DNA from: Sphingobacterium griseoflavum
GTDB lineage: Bacteria > Bacteroidota > Bacteroidia > Sphingobacteriales > Sphingobacteriaceae
NCBI RefSeq assembly: GCF_014653155.1
Contig: NZ_BNAF01000002.1
Location: forward strand, 372,001-436,000
Direction of reading: 5' to 3'
Length of the DNA stretch: 64,000 bases
Shown: positions 20,301-27,452 of the stretch, piece by piece
How the letters are laid out: every line of letters starts with the position of its first letter
How positions within the stretch are numbered: position 1 is the stretch's first letter
Translations under genes and position numbers: made by a program
Notes under the pieces: generated by a model
The model's input: the letters and a program-made list of their open reading frames with translations, nothing else
The model's database searches: none
Told to the model about the DNA's origin: nothing

Positions 20301-20388
20301 CGGCAAATTCACCTTTGCTGTTGTTGACAAAAGCGGGTGTTTGCTGCAATTCTTCCAAACCTTTCCAATATTTTTTGTTGCTATCCAT
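17374..20388 (-). CDS. actB: Alternative complex III subunit ActB, Tat-exported molybdopterin-fold/Fe-S protein
   Basis: A 1004-residue fusion of an inactive molybdopterin-oxidoreductase-like domain (about residues 50-730) with a ferredoxin-like domain (about 740-1000). A Tat-like signal RRDFLKALGFGLGAVTLAAC lies near residue 40 and ends in a Cys, suggesting export and possible lipidation. Cluster motifs are CTGCGACIVACNIENN, CQHCDHAPCETVCP, CFGTRYCANNCPYKVRRF and CSMCIQRIQ with a downstream CAAVC. Together they fit one 3Fe-4S and three 4Fe-4S clusters, as in known ActB. No molybdenum cofactor is expected in this family. It passes electrons from quinol to the ActA hemes. Confidence 0.95.
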   Translation of the reverse strand: MDSNKKYWKGLEELQQTPAFVNNSKGEFAEPIPVEDVLNEAGLSTKTPRRDFLKALGFGLGAVTLAACNRTPVHKAVPYVIKPEEITPGIPNFYASSFNGQSVLIRTREGRPILVEANPNAVGLVQGTESGTVSSVLDLYDMTNKLQNPQIGGKDVDWSKLDTTVKQALVKANNANKQIALVSRTINSPSTLQAIAKFKESFPTTNLIQFDPISYSGIRKANEQSFGRAVVPAYNFENALVVLSVGADFLGTWLDGEEHTQDYIKNRNYKSLEGGKMSRHIQFEAGMSMTGTNADVRIAVKPSEEGAVLISLYNEVTGSSLPGALTGNPRAATAVKLAAQELLKNKGQAVVVAGANNVDIQLLTNAINAAIGAYGSVIDLDNFSKKYQGSEESFGTFLADASAGRVGAVMFLNSNPLYDYANAQVVKDALAKIDFTLSFADRADETASELDAIAPTSNYLESWGDESSREGYYTIVQPTINPVFNTRQAEQSLLVWSGNIINIFDFVKNVWETQILAGGTKKWKDVLQTGFEYKGKLGAKAYAFTGNVQGAASNIQAYAQSLAGEGFELALYESPAIRDGRFANNAFLQELPDPVSKVTWDNYVALNPKDMEALGLGENSVVAVEGNNYSVELPVLAQPGQALGTASIAVGYGRTKVGKAGNNVGANAYPFATVKNGAIQTTAKVKLSKVSRTYELAQTQTHHTIEGRNIIRETTFAKYLKNPASESGRFADSHKSYDLWNKFESPGHKWVMAVDLNACTGCGACIVACNIENNIPVVGRDEVRRRREMHWLRIDRYYTIEEDGVDYTKEDDIAKLNDFQNVKVVHQPMMCQHCDHAPCETVCPVLATVHSSEGLNHMAYNRCFGTRYCANNCPYKVRRFNWFNYWNDSRFDNYLNNEFTQLVLNPDVTTRSRGVMEKCSMCIQRIQAGKLQAKIESRPLKDGEIKLACAAVCSANALIFGDANDPNSEVSKALRSERIYYVLEEINVQPNIGYMTKVRNTFEA

Positions 20389-20429
20389 TTAAGCTTTATA
20401 TTAAAGATTGCGTATTTTCTTTCTAATTA

Positions 20430-21719
20430 TTAATAGTGGCACTTACCGCATTCCAGTCCGCCAATCATCGCGGCCGTCATTTTCTCACCTTTCTTCAACT
20501 TCTCATGTGCTTCGATCAACTGATCGTAATAAGCGTTATCGGTATTAACCTCTGTCGTCCTGTGACAGTCAATACACCATTTCATCGTTAAAGGAGAGTA
20601 TTGGTAAATCTCTTCCATTGTTTCTACTGGACCATGACAAGTTTGACATTCAACACCAGCCACAACGACGTGCTGCGAGTGATTGAAATAAGCGAAGTCA
20701 GGCAGGTTGTGTACCCTAACCCATTGGATCGGCTTGGGATTGTTTCCGTATTCGCGTGTATCAGGGTTGTAATCCACCGCTCTGTAGATCTTAGCAATCT
20801 CTGGCGAAAGCTCTCCGTCATAATGATCGGATGCGGTCACCGTATTGTGGCAGTTCATACAAACGTTTGCCGACGGTATCGACGCATTTTTTGATTTAAA
20901 AGCACCTCCGTGACAATATTGACACTCAATTTGGTTTACACCCGCATGAATCTGGTGCGAGAACTTGATGGGCTGCACCGGCTCGTACCCTTGGTGAACA
21001 CCAACGTTCCACAAAGTATTCCATCCAGCAACCGCCAAGAACGCAACAAGCATCAACACGGTGAAACCTACCAATTTTTTATTTTTTACAAATGCCTGCG
21101 CAAACTTTGCGAAACGACTCTCGGTTATCATTTCGTTCCGCGCTTGAGCCGCCTCAATAGCTGCTTGGTTGTTCGCAATCACCTTCTCTAAGGTGCGAAT
21201 AACACGGTTCAAAACAATAATGATCACAACAGCCAATACGACAATCGCTATTAAACCAACAATCATGAAAGTATTGGCATCGTCTGATTGCGCAGCACCA
21301 GCCTCAGCAGAACCCCCAGCAGGAGCTTGGGCAGCTTTTGCTTCTTCATCCTCTACGTACGCGATAATGTTTTTGATTTGATCGTCAGATAAATCGGTGA
21401 AGGCAGTCATCACCAAATTATTATTCTCTTCAAAAAGCTTTACCGCCGTCGGATCGCCAGCAGCTACCATAGCTTGCGAGTTACGAATCCACTTCACCAA
21501 CCACTCTTCATCATGTCGTTGGGTCATACCAGCCAAAGCAGGACCAACCACTTTTTTCGTCACGCTGTGACAAGTTGTACATTTAGACTTGAAAAGCGTC
21601 TGACCCTCTTTAACGTCTTGCGCATGCGACATTGTAACGGCGAATAACAACATCAAACTAATTGACATCGTCTTCGCAAGTTTTCCCAATACGGATGAGA
21701 TATTTCTCATATTTAGCAC
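20430..21719 (-). CDS. actA: Alternative complex III subunit ActA, multiheme cytochrome c with extra N-terminal heme domain
   Basis: First gene of the respiratory block, 429 residues. After a signal peptide (cleavage near SHA-QD, residue 33) comes a monoheme cytochrome c domain with CTTCH at 47-51 and a Met ligand candidate in NLVMTAFTDLS. An Ala/Pro/Gly linker and two helices (about 148-175 and 215-237) follow. The C-terminal multiheme domain has five motifs: CQYCH, CMNCH, CQTCH, CIDCH and CGKCH. The classical ActA core is pentaheme, so the N-terminal domain is an additional heme module. The start may be the first Met or the fourth residue. It transfers electrons from ActB to ActE. Confidence 0.94.
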   Translation of the reverse strand: MLNMRNISSVLGKLAKTMSISLMLLFAVTMSHAQDVKEGQTLFKSKCTTCHSVTKKVVGPALAGMTQRHDEEWLVKWIRNSQAMVAAGDPTAVKLFEENNNLVMTAFTDLSDDQIKNIIAYVEDEEAKAAQAPAGGSAEAGAAQSDDANTFMIVGLIAIVVLAVVIIIVLNRVIRTLEKVIANNQAAIEAAQARNEMITESRFAKFAQAFVKNKKLVGFTVLMLVAFLAVAGWNTLWNVGVHQGYEPVQPIKFSHQIHAGVNQIECQYCHGGAFKSKNASIPSANVCMNCHNTVTASDHYDGELSPEIAKIYRAVDYNPDTREYGNNPKPIQWVRVHNLPDFAYFNHSQHVVVAGVECQTCHGPVETMEEIYQYSPLTMKWCIDCHRTTEVNTDNAYYDQLIEAHEKLKKGEKMTAAMIGGLECGKCHY

Positions 21720-21793
21720 CTTATACTATTTATTTATGATATAAAACTTTTAAAACACGTCGTCTAAATGGTCTAAACCCTCCAAACAATGCA

Positions 21794-21801
21794 CAAAAGT
21801 A
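21794..21801 (-). promoter_or_regulatory. Candidate promoter of the ActABCDEF-oxidase operon
   Basis: The minus strand reads TACTTTTG, an exact TAnnTTTG -7 element, giving a leader of about 70 bases before actA. A -33 element is weak (ATTG, about 22 bases upstream). No other gene start or strong terminator interrupts the minus strand between here and 4612, so this could drive the whole block. Confidence 0.5.
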
Positions 21802-22006
21802 TAACTATTTAAGCAATCACTGACAATTTAATGACGCAAATTATCAATTTAAAACCATTCTAAATAAATAGCTAAAACGCTCCTTAAAGGGTGTTTTTGG
21901 GGGTATTGTCTGCGGCGAGCGTATACGAAAATAAGGGAATTCGCCAGCGAGAATTCTTGACACACAGGTAACAAAGATGTTCCGGTTTTTCACGAACTTA
22001 GTAGGT

Positions 22007-22492
22007 ATGTACAGATCCACATTTTACTTGGTCGTTGTAGCCGTCATTTGTTTGTCTTGCGGGCAAACAATAGGCTCTTCACCCGCTGAAAAAGAAACAA
22101 ATATTTTTACAGACATGGCTGATACCACGAAATACAACAAATTAACAGCAGAGGAGGAATATATTATCGTGCATAAAGGTACGGAACGTCCTTTTACCGG
22201 CGAATTATTGGACAACAAGGCAGAAGGCACCTATGTATGCAAACGCTGTGACGCACCGCTATACCTTTCCAAAGACAAATTTGAATCACATTGCGGATGG
22301 CCAAGCTTTGACGATGAAATCAAAGGTGCTGTGAAGCACGAGACAGATGCGGACGGCAGACGTGTGGAAATATTATGCGCGAAATGCGGCGCACATCTAG
22401 GACACGTTTTTGAAGGAGAGCGCTTTACTGCAAAAAACACGCGCCATTGCGTGAATTCGCTTTCCATGAAGTTTATTCCTGCGAAGCAGTAG
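22007..22492 (+). CDS. msrB: Peptide-methionine (R)-S-oxide reductase, lipoprotein form
   Basis: Reduces R-methionine sulfoxide in oxidised proteins. The SelR domain covers residues from about 37 to the C-terminus. Zinc is held by CKRC and CAKC pairs. The resolving/recognition segment HCGWPSFDD and the catalytic Cys in [11 protein letters not shown] are present. I prefer the ATG at 22007, giving [20 protein letters not shown] with an LSC lipobox, so the enzyme would be a membrane-attached periplasmic lipoprotein; an ATG at 21977 adds ten residues. The 3' end overlaps the convergent LacI gene by 20 bases. Bases 21802-22006 hold no gene; two GAATTC copies flank a short spacer near 21940. Confidence 0.93.
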   Translation: MYRSTFYLVVVAVICLSCGQTIGSSPAEKETNIFTDMADTTKYNKLTAEEEYIIVHKGTERPFTGELLDNKAEGTYVCKRCDAPLYLSKDKFESHCGWPSFDDEIKGAVKHETDADGRRVEILCAKCGAHLGHVFEGERFTAKNTRHCVNSLSMKFIPAKQ

Positions 22493-23480
22493 AAGACTCC
22501 CGTATGAGCAGTTGACAGGGAATGGTCAGCTGCCGTACTTCTTTTAGCTTGCCCTCTATTTCCGCTATAAGCGTCTGAATAAGTGCGCGGGTTAATTCTT
22601 CGATATTTTGAGACACCACGGTAATGGACGGATCATGCAACTTGAAGAGCGTGTGCTCATCAAACGCTACCATCTTAGGCAGTTTAGCATGATGTGCTTT
22701 CAATGCTTTCAAGCCGTTTACAGCTAGATAATTTGTTGCAAAGAGCACTGCATCCAATTTATTATCCACCACAAATTCGATAATCTGTTCATGCGACTCC
22801 TCCTCTGTAGTTTCCAAATTCAACTTTTTGATAAAGGACTGCATCCGAAATTCGTCCATAGCTTCCATATAGCCATCCAAGCGGTCGCGCATTTGCGTCT
22901 GGTTAGAGTAGAGGGATACAAGACCTATTCGCCTATTATCGGCTTCCAACAAATGTTTGGTCGCTTCATAAGAACCACGGCGATTGTCAGAAACCACATA
23001 ATTCGTTTCTACAGACGGTACAAAACGGTCGAACAGCACCAAAGGGATGTTGCTCTGCTTGATATGGGATATCGTATCTTCCAGCCCTTCTGAAGGCGTA
23101 ATGATAAATCCGTCCACCTGCCGATCGATAAAAAGTTGTATCAATTCTTTTGCTTTATGCTCGTCATTGTCCATACTACAATAGATAATATGGTAACCGC
23201 TTTCGTAAGCGCGTCTTTCGATATGCTTGGCGACGTTAGAAAAAAAAGGATTGGCAATGTCTTCCACCAAAAGCCCTAGAATCTTTGTTTGCCCTGTGCG
23301 CAAACTTTTTGCAAGTTGATTGGGTTTATAGCCCACTTTATTCACATAGTCCAATACCCTCTTGGTCAAAGCCTCGCTAATACGTTTTTCCTTCGCCTTA
23401 TCATTCAATATAAAGGAAACTGTCGTTACAGAAATACCCAAAGCTTTCGCGATATCGCTAATCAACACTCTTTTTTTCAT
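22473..23480 (-). CDS. LacI family transcriptional regulator
   Basis: A 335-residue DNA-binding repressor. The LacI helix-turn-helix is at the N-terminus ([20 protein letters not shown], residues 7-26), followed by the hinge [16 protein letters not shown] periplasmic-binding-protein-like effector domain then fills the rest ([40 protein letters not shown]). It is divergent from a GH92 mannosidase with a 228-base shared region carrying repeated TTTAGCAAA-type sites. The simplest reading is that it controls that gene in response to a sugar released by it. The effector cannot be predicted. Confidence 0.93.
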   Translation of the reverse strand: MKKRVLISDIAKALGISVTTVSFILNDKAKEKRISEALTKRVLDYVNKVGYKPNQLAKSLRTGQTKILGLLVEDIANPFFSNVAKHIERRAYESGYHIIYCSMDNDEHKAKELIQLFIDRQVDGFIITPSEGLEDTISHIKQSNIPLVLFDRFVPSVETNYVVSDNRRGSYEATKHLLEADNRRIGLVSLYSNQTQMRDRLDGYMEAMDEFRMQSFIKKLNLETTEEESHEQIIEFVVDNKLDAVLFATNYLAVNGLKALKAHHAKLPKMVAFDEHTLFKLHDPSITVVSQNIEELTRALIQTLIAEIEGKLKEVRQLTIPCQLLIRESSTASQE

Positions 23481-23519
23481 AGATCGGTTTATGTGTTTCT
23501 ATTTCTGTTTACCAAACTA

Positions 23520-23700
23520 CTAAATATATTTAGCAAAAGCCGGAATCTGCTAAAGAAATATTTTGCTAAAAGGTTTTATTTTCCTTAACAGTTTTTTTGT
23601 ATTATTATACCCTCTAAAACCAGGCTGGTGTAATGTATATTTTTTGACTTATTCTTGTCAGAATTGCGCAAAACATACCGGAGGTTAAAATTTAGCAAAC
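23520..23700. promoter_or_regulatory. Repeated TTTAGCAAA sites between lacI-type gene and GH92
   Basis: The divergent intergenic region carries a perfect 14-base palindrome CTAAATATATTTAG (23520-23533). It also carries TTTAGCAAAA (23529-23538), its inverted copy TTTTGCTAAA (23561-23570), a partial copy CTGCTAAAG (23547-23555) and TTTAGCAAAC (23691-23700), the last just ahead of the mannosidase ATG. Repeated half-sites on both strands are what a dimeric LacI-type repressor would recognise. The binding assignment is inferred from position only. Confidence 0.5.
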
Positions 23701-23708
23701 AATATTGC

Positions 23709-25976
23709 ATGATACAAAAAAAGAACATATCACTTGGACTGCTAGCGCTTGCACTACTCCCCGGCAGTCTAGAAGCACAGACAACGAAATTCAGCGAACA
23801 TGTCAACTTATGGATTGGCACGGGAGGACACGGCCATACCTACCCAGGCGCTACTGTACCCTTTTCGATGGTACAGCTAAGCCCCGACAATGGTAAGGGC
23901 GGATGGGATTGGGTAAGCGGTTACCACATCTCGTCGGACAGCATCGCGGCATTTAGTCATATGCATTTGAGCGGCACAGGCATTGGCGATTGGCTTGATA
24001 TCGCAGTTATGCCGATGCCAGCACCGGTAAGGTCCTCGAATATAGATACACGGGTCAAGTTTTCGCGGACGGATGAGAAGGCGCAGCCTGGATATTACAA
24101 GGTGAAGCTCGAAAATGGGATTCGCGCCGAGCTTACAAGCACGGAACGTGTAGGTTTCCATCAATATGGCTTTCCCGAGGGAACAAAAACGCCCACCATA
24201 CGGCTTGATTTGGATCATACATATAATTGGGACAAGCCACTGGAAACCGAGATCCGTATAATCAACGATAGTACACTTGTTGGAAAACGTTACTCGCAAG
24301 GCTGGGCCAACAGACAACGGGTATACTTTGCCATGCGCACTGCAAAACCTATAAAGGAATGCCTTTTTAATGGCGAACCGAAAGGAGCAAATCAACAAAA
24401 CACGACAATCGTAAATGACGGAACAAAAGGTTCCAAAAAGGCCGTAAGCGCCCAGTTGACCTTCGCAGAGAGCCGCAGTATACAGCTAAAGGTGGCACTT
24501 TCTATGACCAGTGAGGCCAACGCTTTGACTGCGCTGAATGAGATCCCTCATTGGGACTTTGATGGGATAAAGGCGCAAGCCGGGGCGAAATGGGAAAAAG
24601 AATTGGGAAAAATCAGGGTCGAAAGCGATGACGAGCGCCTGAAAACCATTTTCTATTCTGCATTGTACCACACGGCTGTTGCGCCTACCTTGTATTCCGA
24701 TGAGGACGGCATGTACAAAAATGCAAAAGGCGATTTGCACCGTATGCCTAACGGTGGACAGCGTTATACATTTTTTTCCATGTGGGATACCTTCCGCGCC
24801 CTTAAACCGCTATTCACGATTACCCAACCGGAACGGTACACGGACATCCTTAACAGCCTGTTGGCCTTTCACGACGAGAACGGGCTTCTTCCGGTTTGGG
24901 ATCTCAGCACTTTTGAAACAAACACGATGACTGGATACCATTCCGTACCGGTATTGGCAGATGCGGTATTGAAAAATTGGCCGGGAGTAGACCCCGAGCG
25001 GGCTTACCAAGCCATGCGGAACAGCGCATTCCAAGAAATACGCGAAGTGCCAGCTTACATCGAGTACGGCTACGTGCCACAGGATGTCAATGGCGGAAGC
25101 GTCACCAAAACGTTAGAATATGCTTTTGACGATTACTGCATTGCGCTGGTCGCAAAGAAACTGGGCAAAGAAGAAGATTACAAGTTATTCAGCAAACGAG
25201 CGAAGAGCTATATCAACCATTTCGATCCGCAAACTGGATTTATGCGGGCCAAATATAAAAATGGAAAATTTGTCGAACCATTCGATCCTTTTTATTCCGA
25301 ACACGACTTCGATAAAAGTCAATACATCGAGGGCAACGCTTGGCAGCATTCCTTCTTTGTACCCCACGATGTCCGAGGTTTAGCAAAATTGTTTCCCAAG
25401 AAAAATGGTTTAAGTATGATGTTGGACACGCTGTTCAAAGCGCCATCACACATGACAGGAGAAAATCAATCGCCAGATGCCAGCGGTTTTATCGGACAGT
25501 ATGCGCACGGCAACGAACCAAGCCATCATATTGCATACATGTATGCTTACATCGGCGAGGCTTGGAAAACCCAAGAAAAAATTCGGCACATTGTAGATTC
25601 TATGTACCACGACCGCCCCGACGGCTATGCCGGGAATGAAGACGCCGGGCAAATGAGTGCTTGGGCCGTTTGGTCGATGATGGGCTTATATCCGGCATCA
25701 CCCGTTGGCGGTGAATATGTATTTGGAAGCCCAAGCTTGGACAAGGCCAGCATTGCTATGCCGAGCGGAAAAACGTTTACCATCGTAGCGCGAAACAATA
25801 GCGCGAAGAATGTATACATCAAATCTGCAAAGTTAAACGGAAAAGCCTACAACAAAGTGTACATCAGCCATCAAGACATGTTGCTTGGTGGGGAACTGGT
25901 ATTTGAGATGACGGATAAACCCAACAAGAAATTCGGGAAAAAGCGATCTAGCTGGCCGACATCCATGGAAAACTAA
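23709..25976 (+). CDS. GH92 family alpha-mannosidase, secreted
   Basis: Calcium-dependent exo-alpha-mannosidase of glycoside hydrolase family 92 (usually alpha-1,2/1,3/1,4), which trims mannose from N-glycans or mannans. The mature length of about 735 residues is typical. The ATG at 23709 gives the signal peptide MIQKKNISLGLLALALLPG ending near LEAQ; an upstream in-frame start is unlikely. Signatures are LWIGTGGHGHTYPGA near residue 32, HLSGTGIGDW near 93, the acid-bearing HGNEPSHHIAYMY and the GNEDAGQMSAWAVWSMMG block carrying the catalytic Asp. It is controlled presumably by the divergent LacI regulator. A second GH92 is at 44660-46948. Confidence 0.95.
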   Translation: MIQKKNISLGLLALALLPGSLEAQTTKFSEHVNLWIGTGGHGHTYPGATVPFSMVQLSPDNGKGGWDWVSGYHISSDSIAAFSHMHLSGTGIGDWLDIAVMPMPAPVRSSNIDTRVKFSRTDEKAQPGYYKVKLENGIRAELTSTERVGFHQYGFPEGTKTPTIRLDLDHTYNWDKPLETEIRIINDSTLVGKRYSQGWANRQRVYFAMRTAKPIKECLFNGEPKGANQQNTTIVNDGTKGSKKAVSAQLTFAESRSIQLKVALSMTSEANALTALNEIPHWDFDGIKAQAGAKWEKELGKIRVESDDERLKTIFYSALYHTAVAPTLYSDEDGMYKNAKGDLHRMPNGGQRYTFFSMWDTFRALKPLFTITQPERYTDILNSLLAFHDENGLLPVWDLSTFETNTMTGYHSVPVLADAVLKNWPGVDPERAYQAMRNSAFQEIREVPAYIEYGYVPQDVNGGSVTKTLEYAFDDYCIALVAKKLGKEEDYKLFSKRAKSYINHFDPQTGFMRAKYKNGKFVEPFDPFYSEHDFDKSQYIEGNAWQHSFFVPHDVRGLAKLFPKKNGLSMMLDTLFKAPSHMTGENQSPDASGFIGQYAHGNEPSHHIAYMYAYIGEAWKTQEKIRHIVDSMYHDRPDGYAGNEDAGQMSAWAVWSMMGLYPASPVGGEYVFGSPSLDKASIAMPSGKTFTIVARNNSAKNVYIKSAKLNGKAYNKVYISHQDMLLGGELVFEMTDKPNKKFGKKRSSWPTSMEN

Positions 25977-26050
25977 ACGCAGTCCGACAAAAAGGCAGAT
26001 GCTATATTAGGTACAATTATTGAAGCATAATGGGCGAAGGAGAACTATAA

Positions 26051-26380
26051 ATGAGTGATTTTAGCAAATTGAACATCCAAGACATGCCGGATAATGAAGG
26101 CAGCAACCAAACGGACTTTTACGATAACTTTCGTGTAAAGTTGAACACGGTGGAGCAATTTCCCAGTATGTATACGTTTAAGTTTATCGTCAAAGCGGAT
26201 GCGGAAAAGCTTGATGAGGTGAAGTCAATTTTCATACACCCCAGTACAAAGTTTGCCGAGAAGGAATCTTCAGGAGGAAAATACAAATCCATTACTGTCG
26301 AAACTTTTGTCAACACCGCAGAAGACGTGATTGATCATTACAAAAGTGTCTCGAAGATAGAATCGGTGATTATGTTGTAA
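26051..26380 (+). CDS. DUF493 (YbeD-like) family protein
   Basis: A 109-residue cytoplasmic protein. The C-terminal 85 residues show the DUF493 ferredoxin-like alpha/beta pattern (MYTFKFIVKADAEKLDEVKS, GGKYKSITVETFVNTAEDVI). The E. coli relative YbeD has an ACT-like fold, but its role is not established. It starts 74 bases after the GH92 stop and ends before a strong terminator; it is probably a separate small housekeeping unit. Confidence 0.83.
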   Translation: MSDFSKLNIQDMPDNEGSNQTDFYDNFRVKLNTVEQFPSMYTFKFIVKADAEKLDEVKSIFIHPSTKFAEKESSGGKYKSITVETFVNTAEDVIDHYKSVSKIESVIML

Positions 26381-26394
26381 CAACAAAGCCTGTA

Positions 26395-26430
26395 AAATAA
26401 AAAGCGCTGTCAGATTGACAGCGTTTTTTA
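26395..26430 (+). terminator. Intrinsic terminator after the DUF493 gene
   Basis: An 8-bp perfect stem CGCTGTCA/TGACAGCG (26405-26412 and 26416-26423) with a GAT triloop is followed by six Ts and preceded by an A-rich run, so it may also serve the convergent gene at 26452. Confidence 0.9.
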
Positions 26431-26451
26431 TTTCATCACCTTTTCAAACTT

Positions 26452-27372
26452 TTAGTCCGTATAAAATAGATAGCGACTTGGCCAACTAAACTTTGAAAAA
26501 AAATCACCTGCTATCAGTTCATAATTGGCATTAATCCAGTTTATCATCCGCTTAGCGTTTCCATATTTATCTGTATGTATTACGGGTTCAGTAATCCGTC
26601 CGCGAGCTGGGTCATATAAAAATGACACGGCGGTATGTTTATTTTGATCTATCTCACCTAACCAATTCCAATCGAATTTTAAAAATTTGTCATCAAACCG
26701 CTCGCTTAAAACGAATGCTAATTTCCCATACTGAATAAAATCTTTTTCTAAGGAATTCAACGAAAAGACATGCAACGTCTGGACATTATTTACCGGCGCC
26801 CCGTAATAGATCCCTGGTCTCCAAGAGGGCTTAAGCGCGGCATGTAAATGCTGAACCAACAGACTGTCACCGACGAAAGTCGCCACACCCGATTTATTTA
26901 CAAAGATATCGACCTGCTTGGGCTGTCCGTTGCTGAATAGATCCGTATTATGGATAACAGCACTCCAATCTTTAAGTAAAGAATCGCCGAAAGCATGAAA
27001 CCCTCGCTCTACCGTCACATTTACAAAAGACGTAACAAACAATTTTTCACAAGACTCTTCGCTAAGATTTAACATTCGCCGCGATGTTATTGGGTCAACA
27101 AATAAGTAAAGCCCGTAACATTTCCCATGAGTGAACAAATGATTATTGGCTAACAACGAGGCGATAACGTAATTGTTCAACGCATGTTCAAATTTGAACA
27201 TCGGCACGCCCTCTGCGGAAAGAGTAAACTGGGTCTGCTCATGATGATTTAGCTGCAATGTATCCGGCAAACCCTTCGCAAGAAGAACAGTCAATGATTG
27301 TATATCTTCGACTTTTTGTGAAAACACGGGCGACGACAGCACGAAAAGCAAAAAGAAAAAATATAGTCTCAT
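26452..27372 (-). CDS. Unrecognised secreted protein
   Basis: A 306-residue protein with a clear signal peptide (MRLYFFFLLFVLSSPVFSQ, cleavage after residue 18-19). I do not recognise the family. The body is mixed alpha/beta with many aromatic residues, two Cys (KCYGLY, EESCEKL) about 25 residues apart that could pair in the periplasm, and no repeats or further membrane helix. It is followed upstream by the pnp terminator and converges with the DUF493 gene, so it appears monocistronic. Base composition resembles its neighbours. A periplasmic or surface role is the most that can be said. Confidence 0.7.
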   Translation of the reverse strand: MRLYFFFLLFVLSSPVFSQKVEDIQSLTVLLAKGLPDTLQLNHHEQTQFTLSAEGVPMFKFEHALNNYVIASLLANNHLFTHGKCYGLYLFVDPITSRRMLNLSEESCEKLFVTSFVNVTVERGFHAFGDSLLKDWSAVIHNTDLFSNGQPKQVDIFVNKSGVATFVGDSLLVQHLHAALKPSWRPGIYYGAPVNNVQTLHVFSLNSLEKDFIQYGKLAFVLSERFDDKFLKFDWNWLGEIDQNKHTAVSFLYDPARGRITEPVIHTDKYGNAKRMINWINANYELIAGDFFSKFSWPSRYLFYTD

Positions 27373-27404
27373 ACAAATATGATGTATACGAAGCTATTTT
27401 CCAC

Positions 27405-27434
27405 AAAAAAAGCTACACCATAGATGCAGCTTTT
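27405..27434 (-). terminator. Intrinsic terminator of pnp
   Basis: On the minus strand a 12-bp stem (27408-27419 with 27423-27434, two G-T wobbles) has a 3-base loop and a T-run. It begins 19 bases after the pnp stop codon. Confidence 0.8.
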
Positions 27435-27452
27435 AAGTTATATCTAGCTAAC

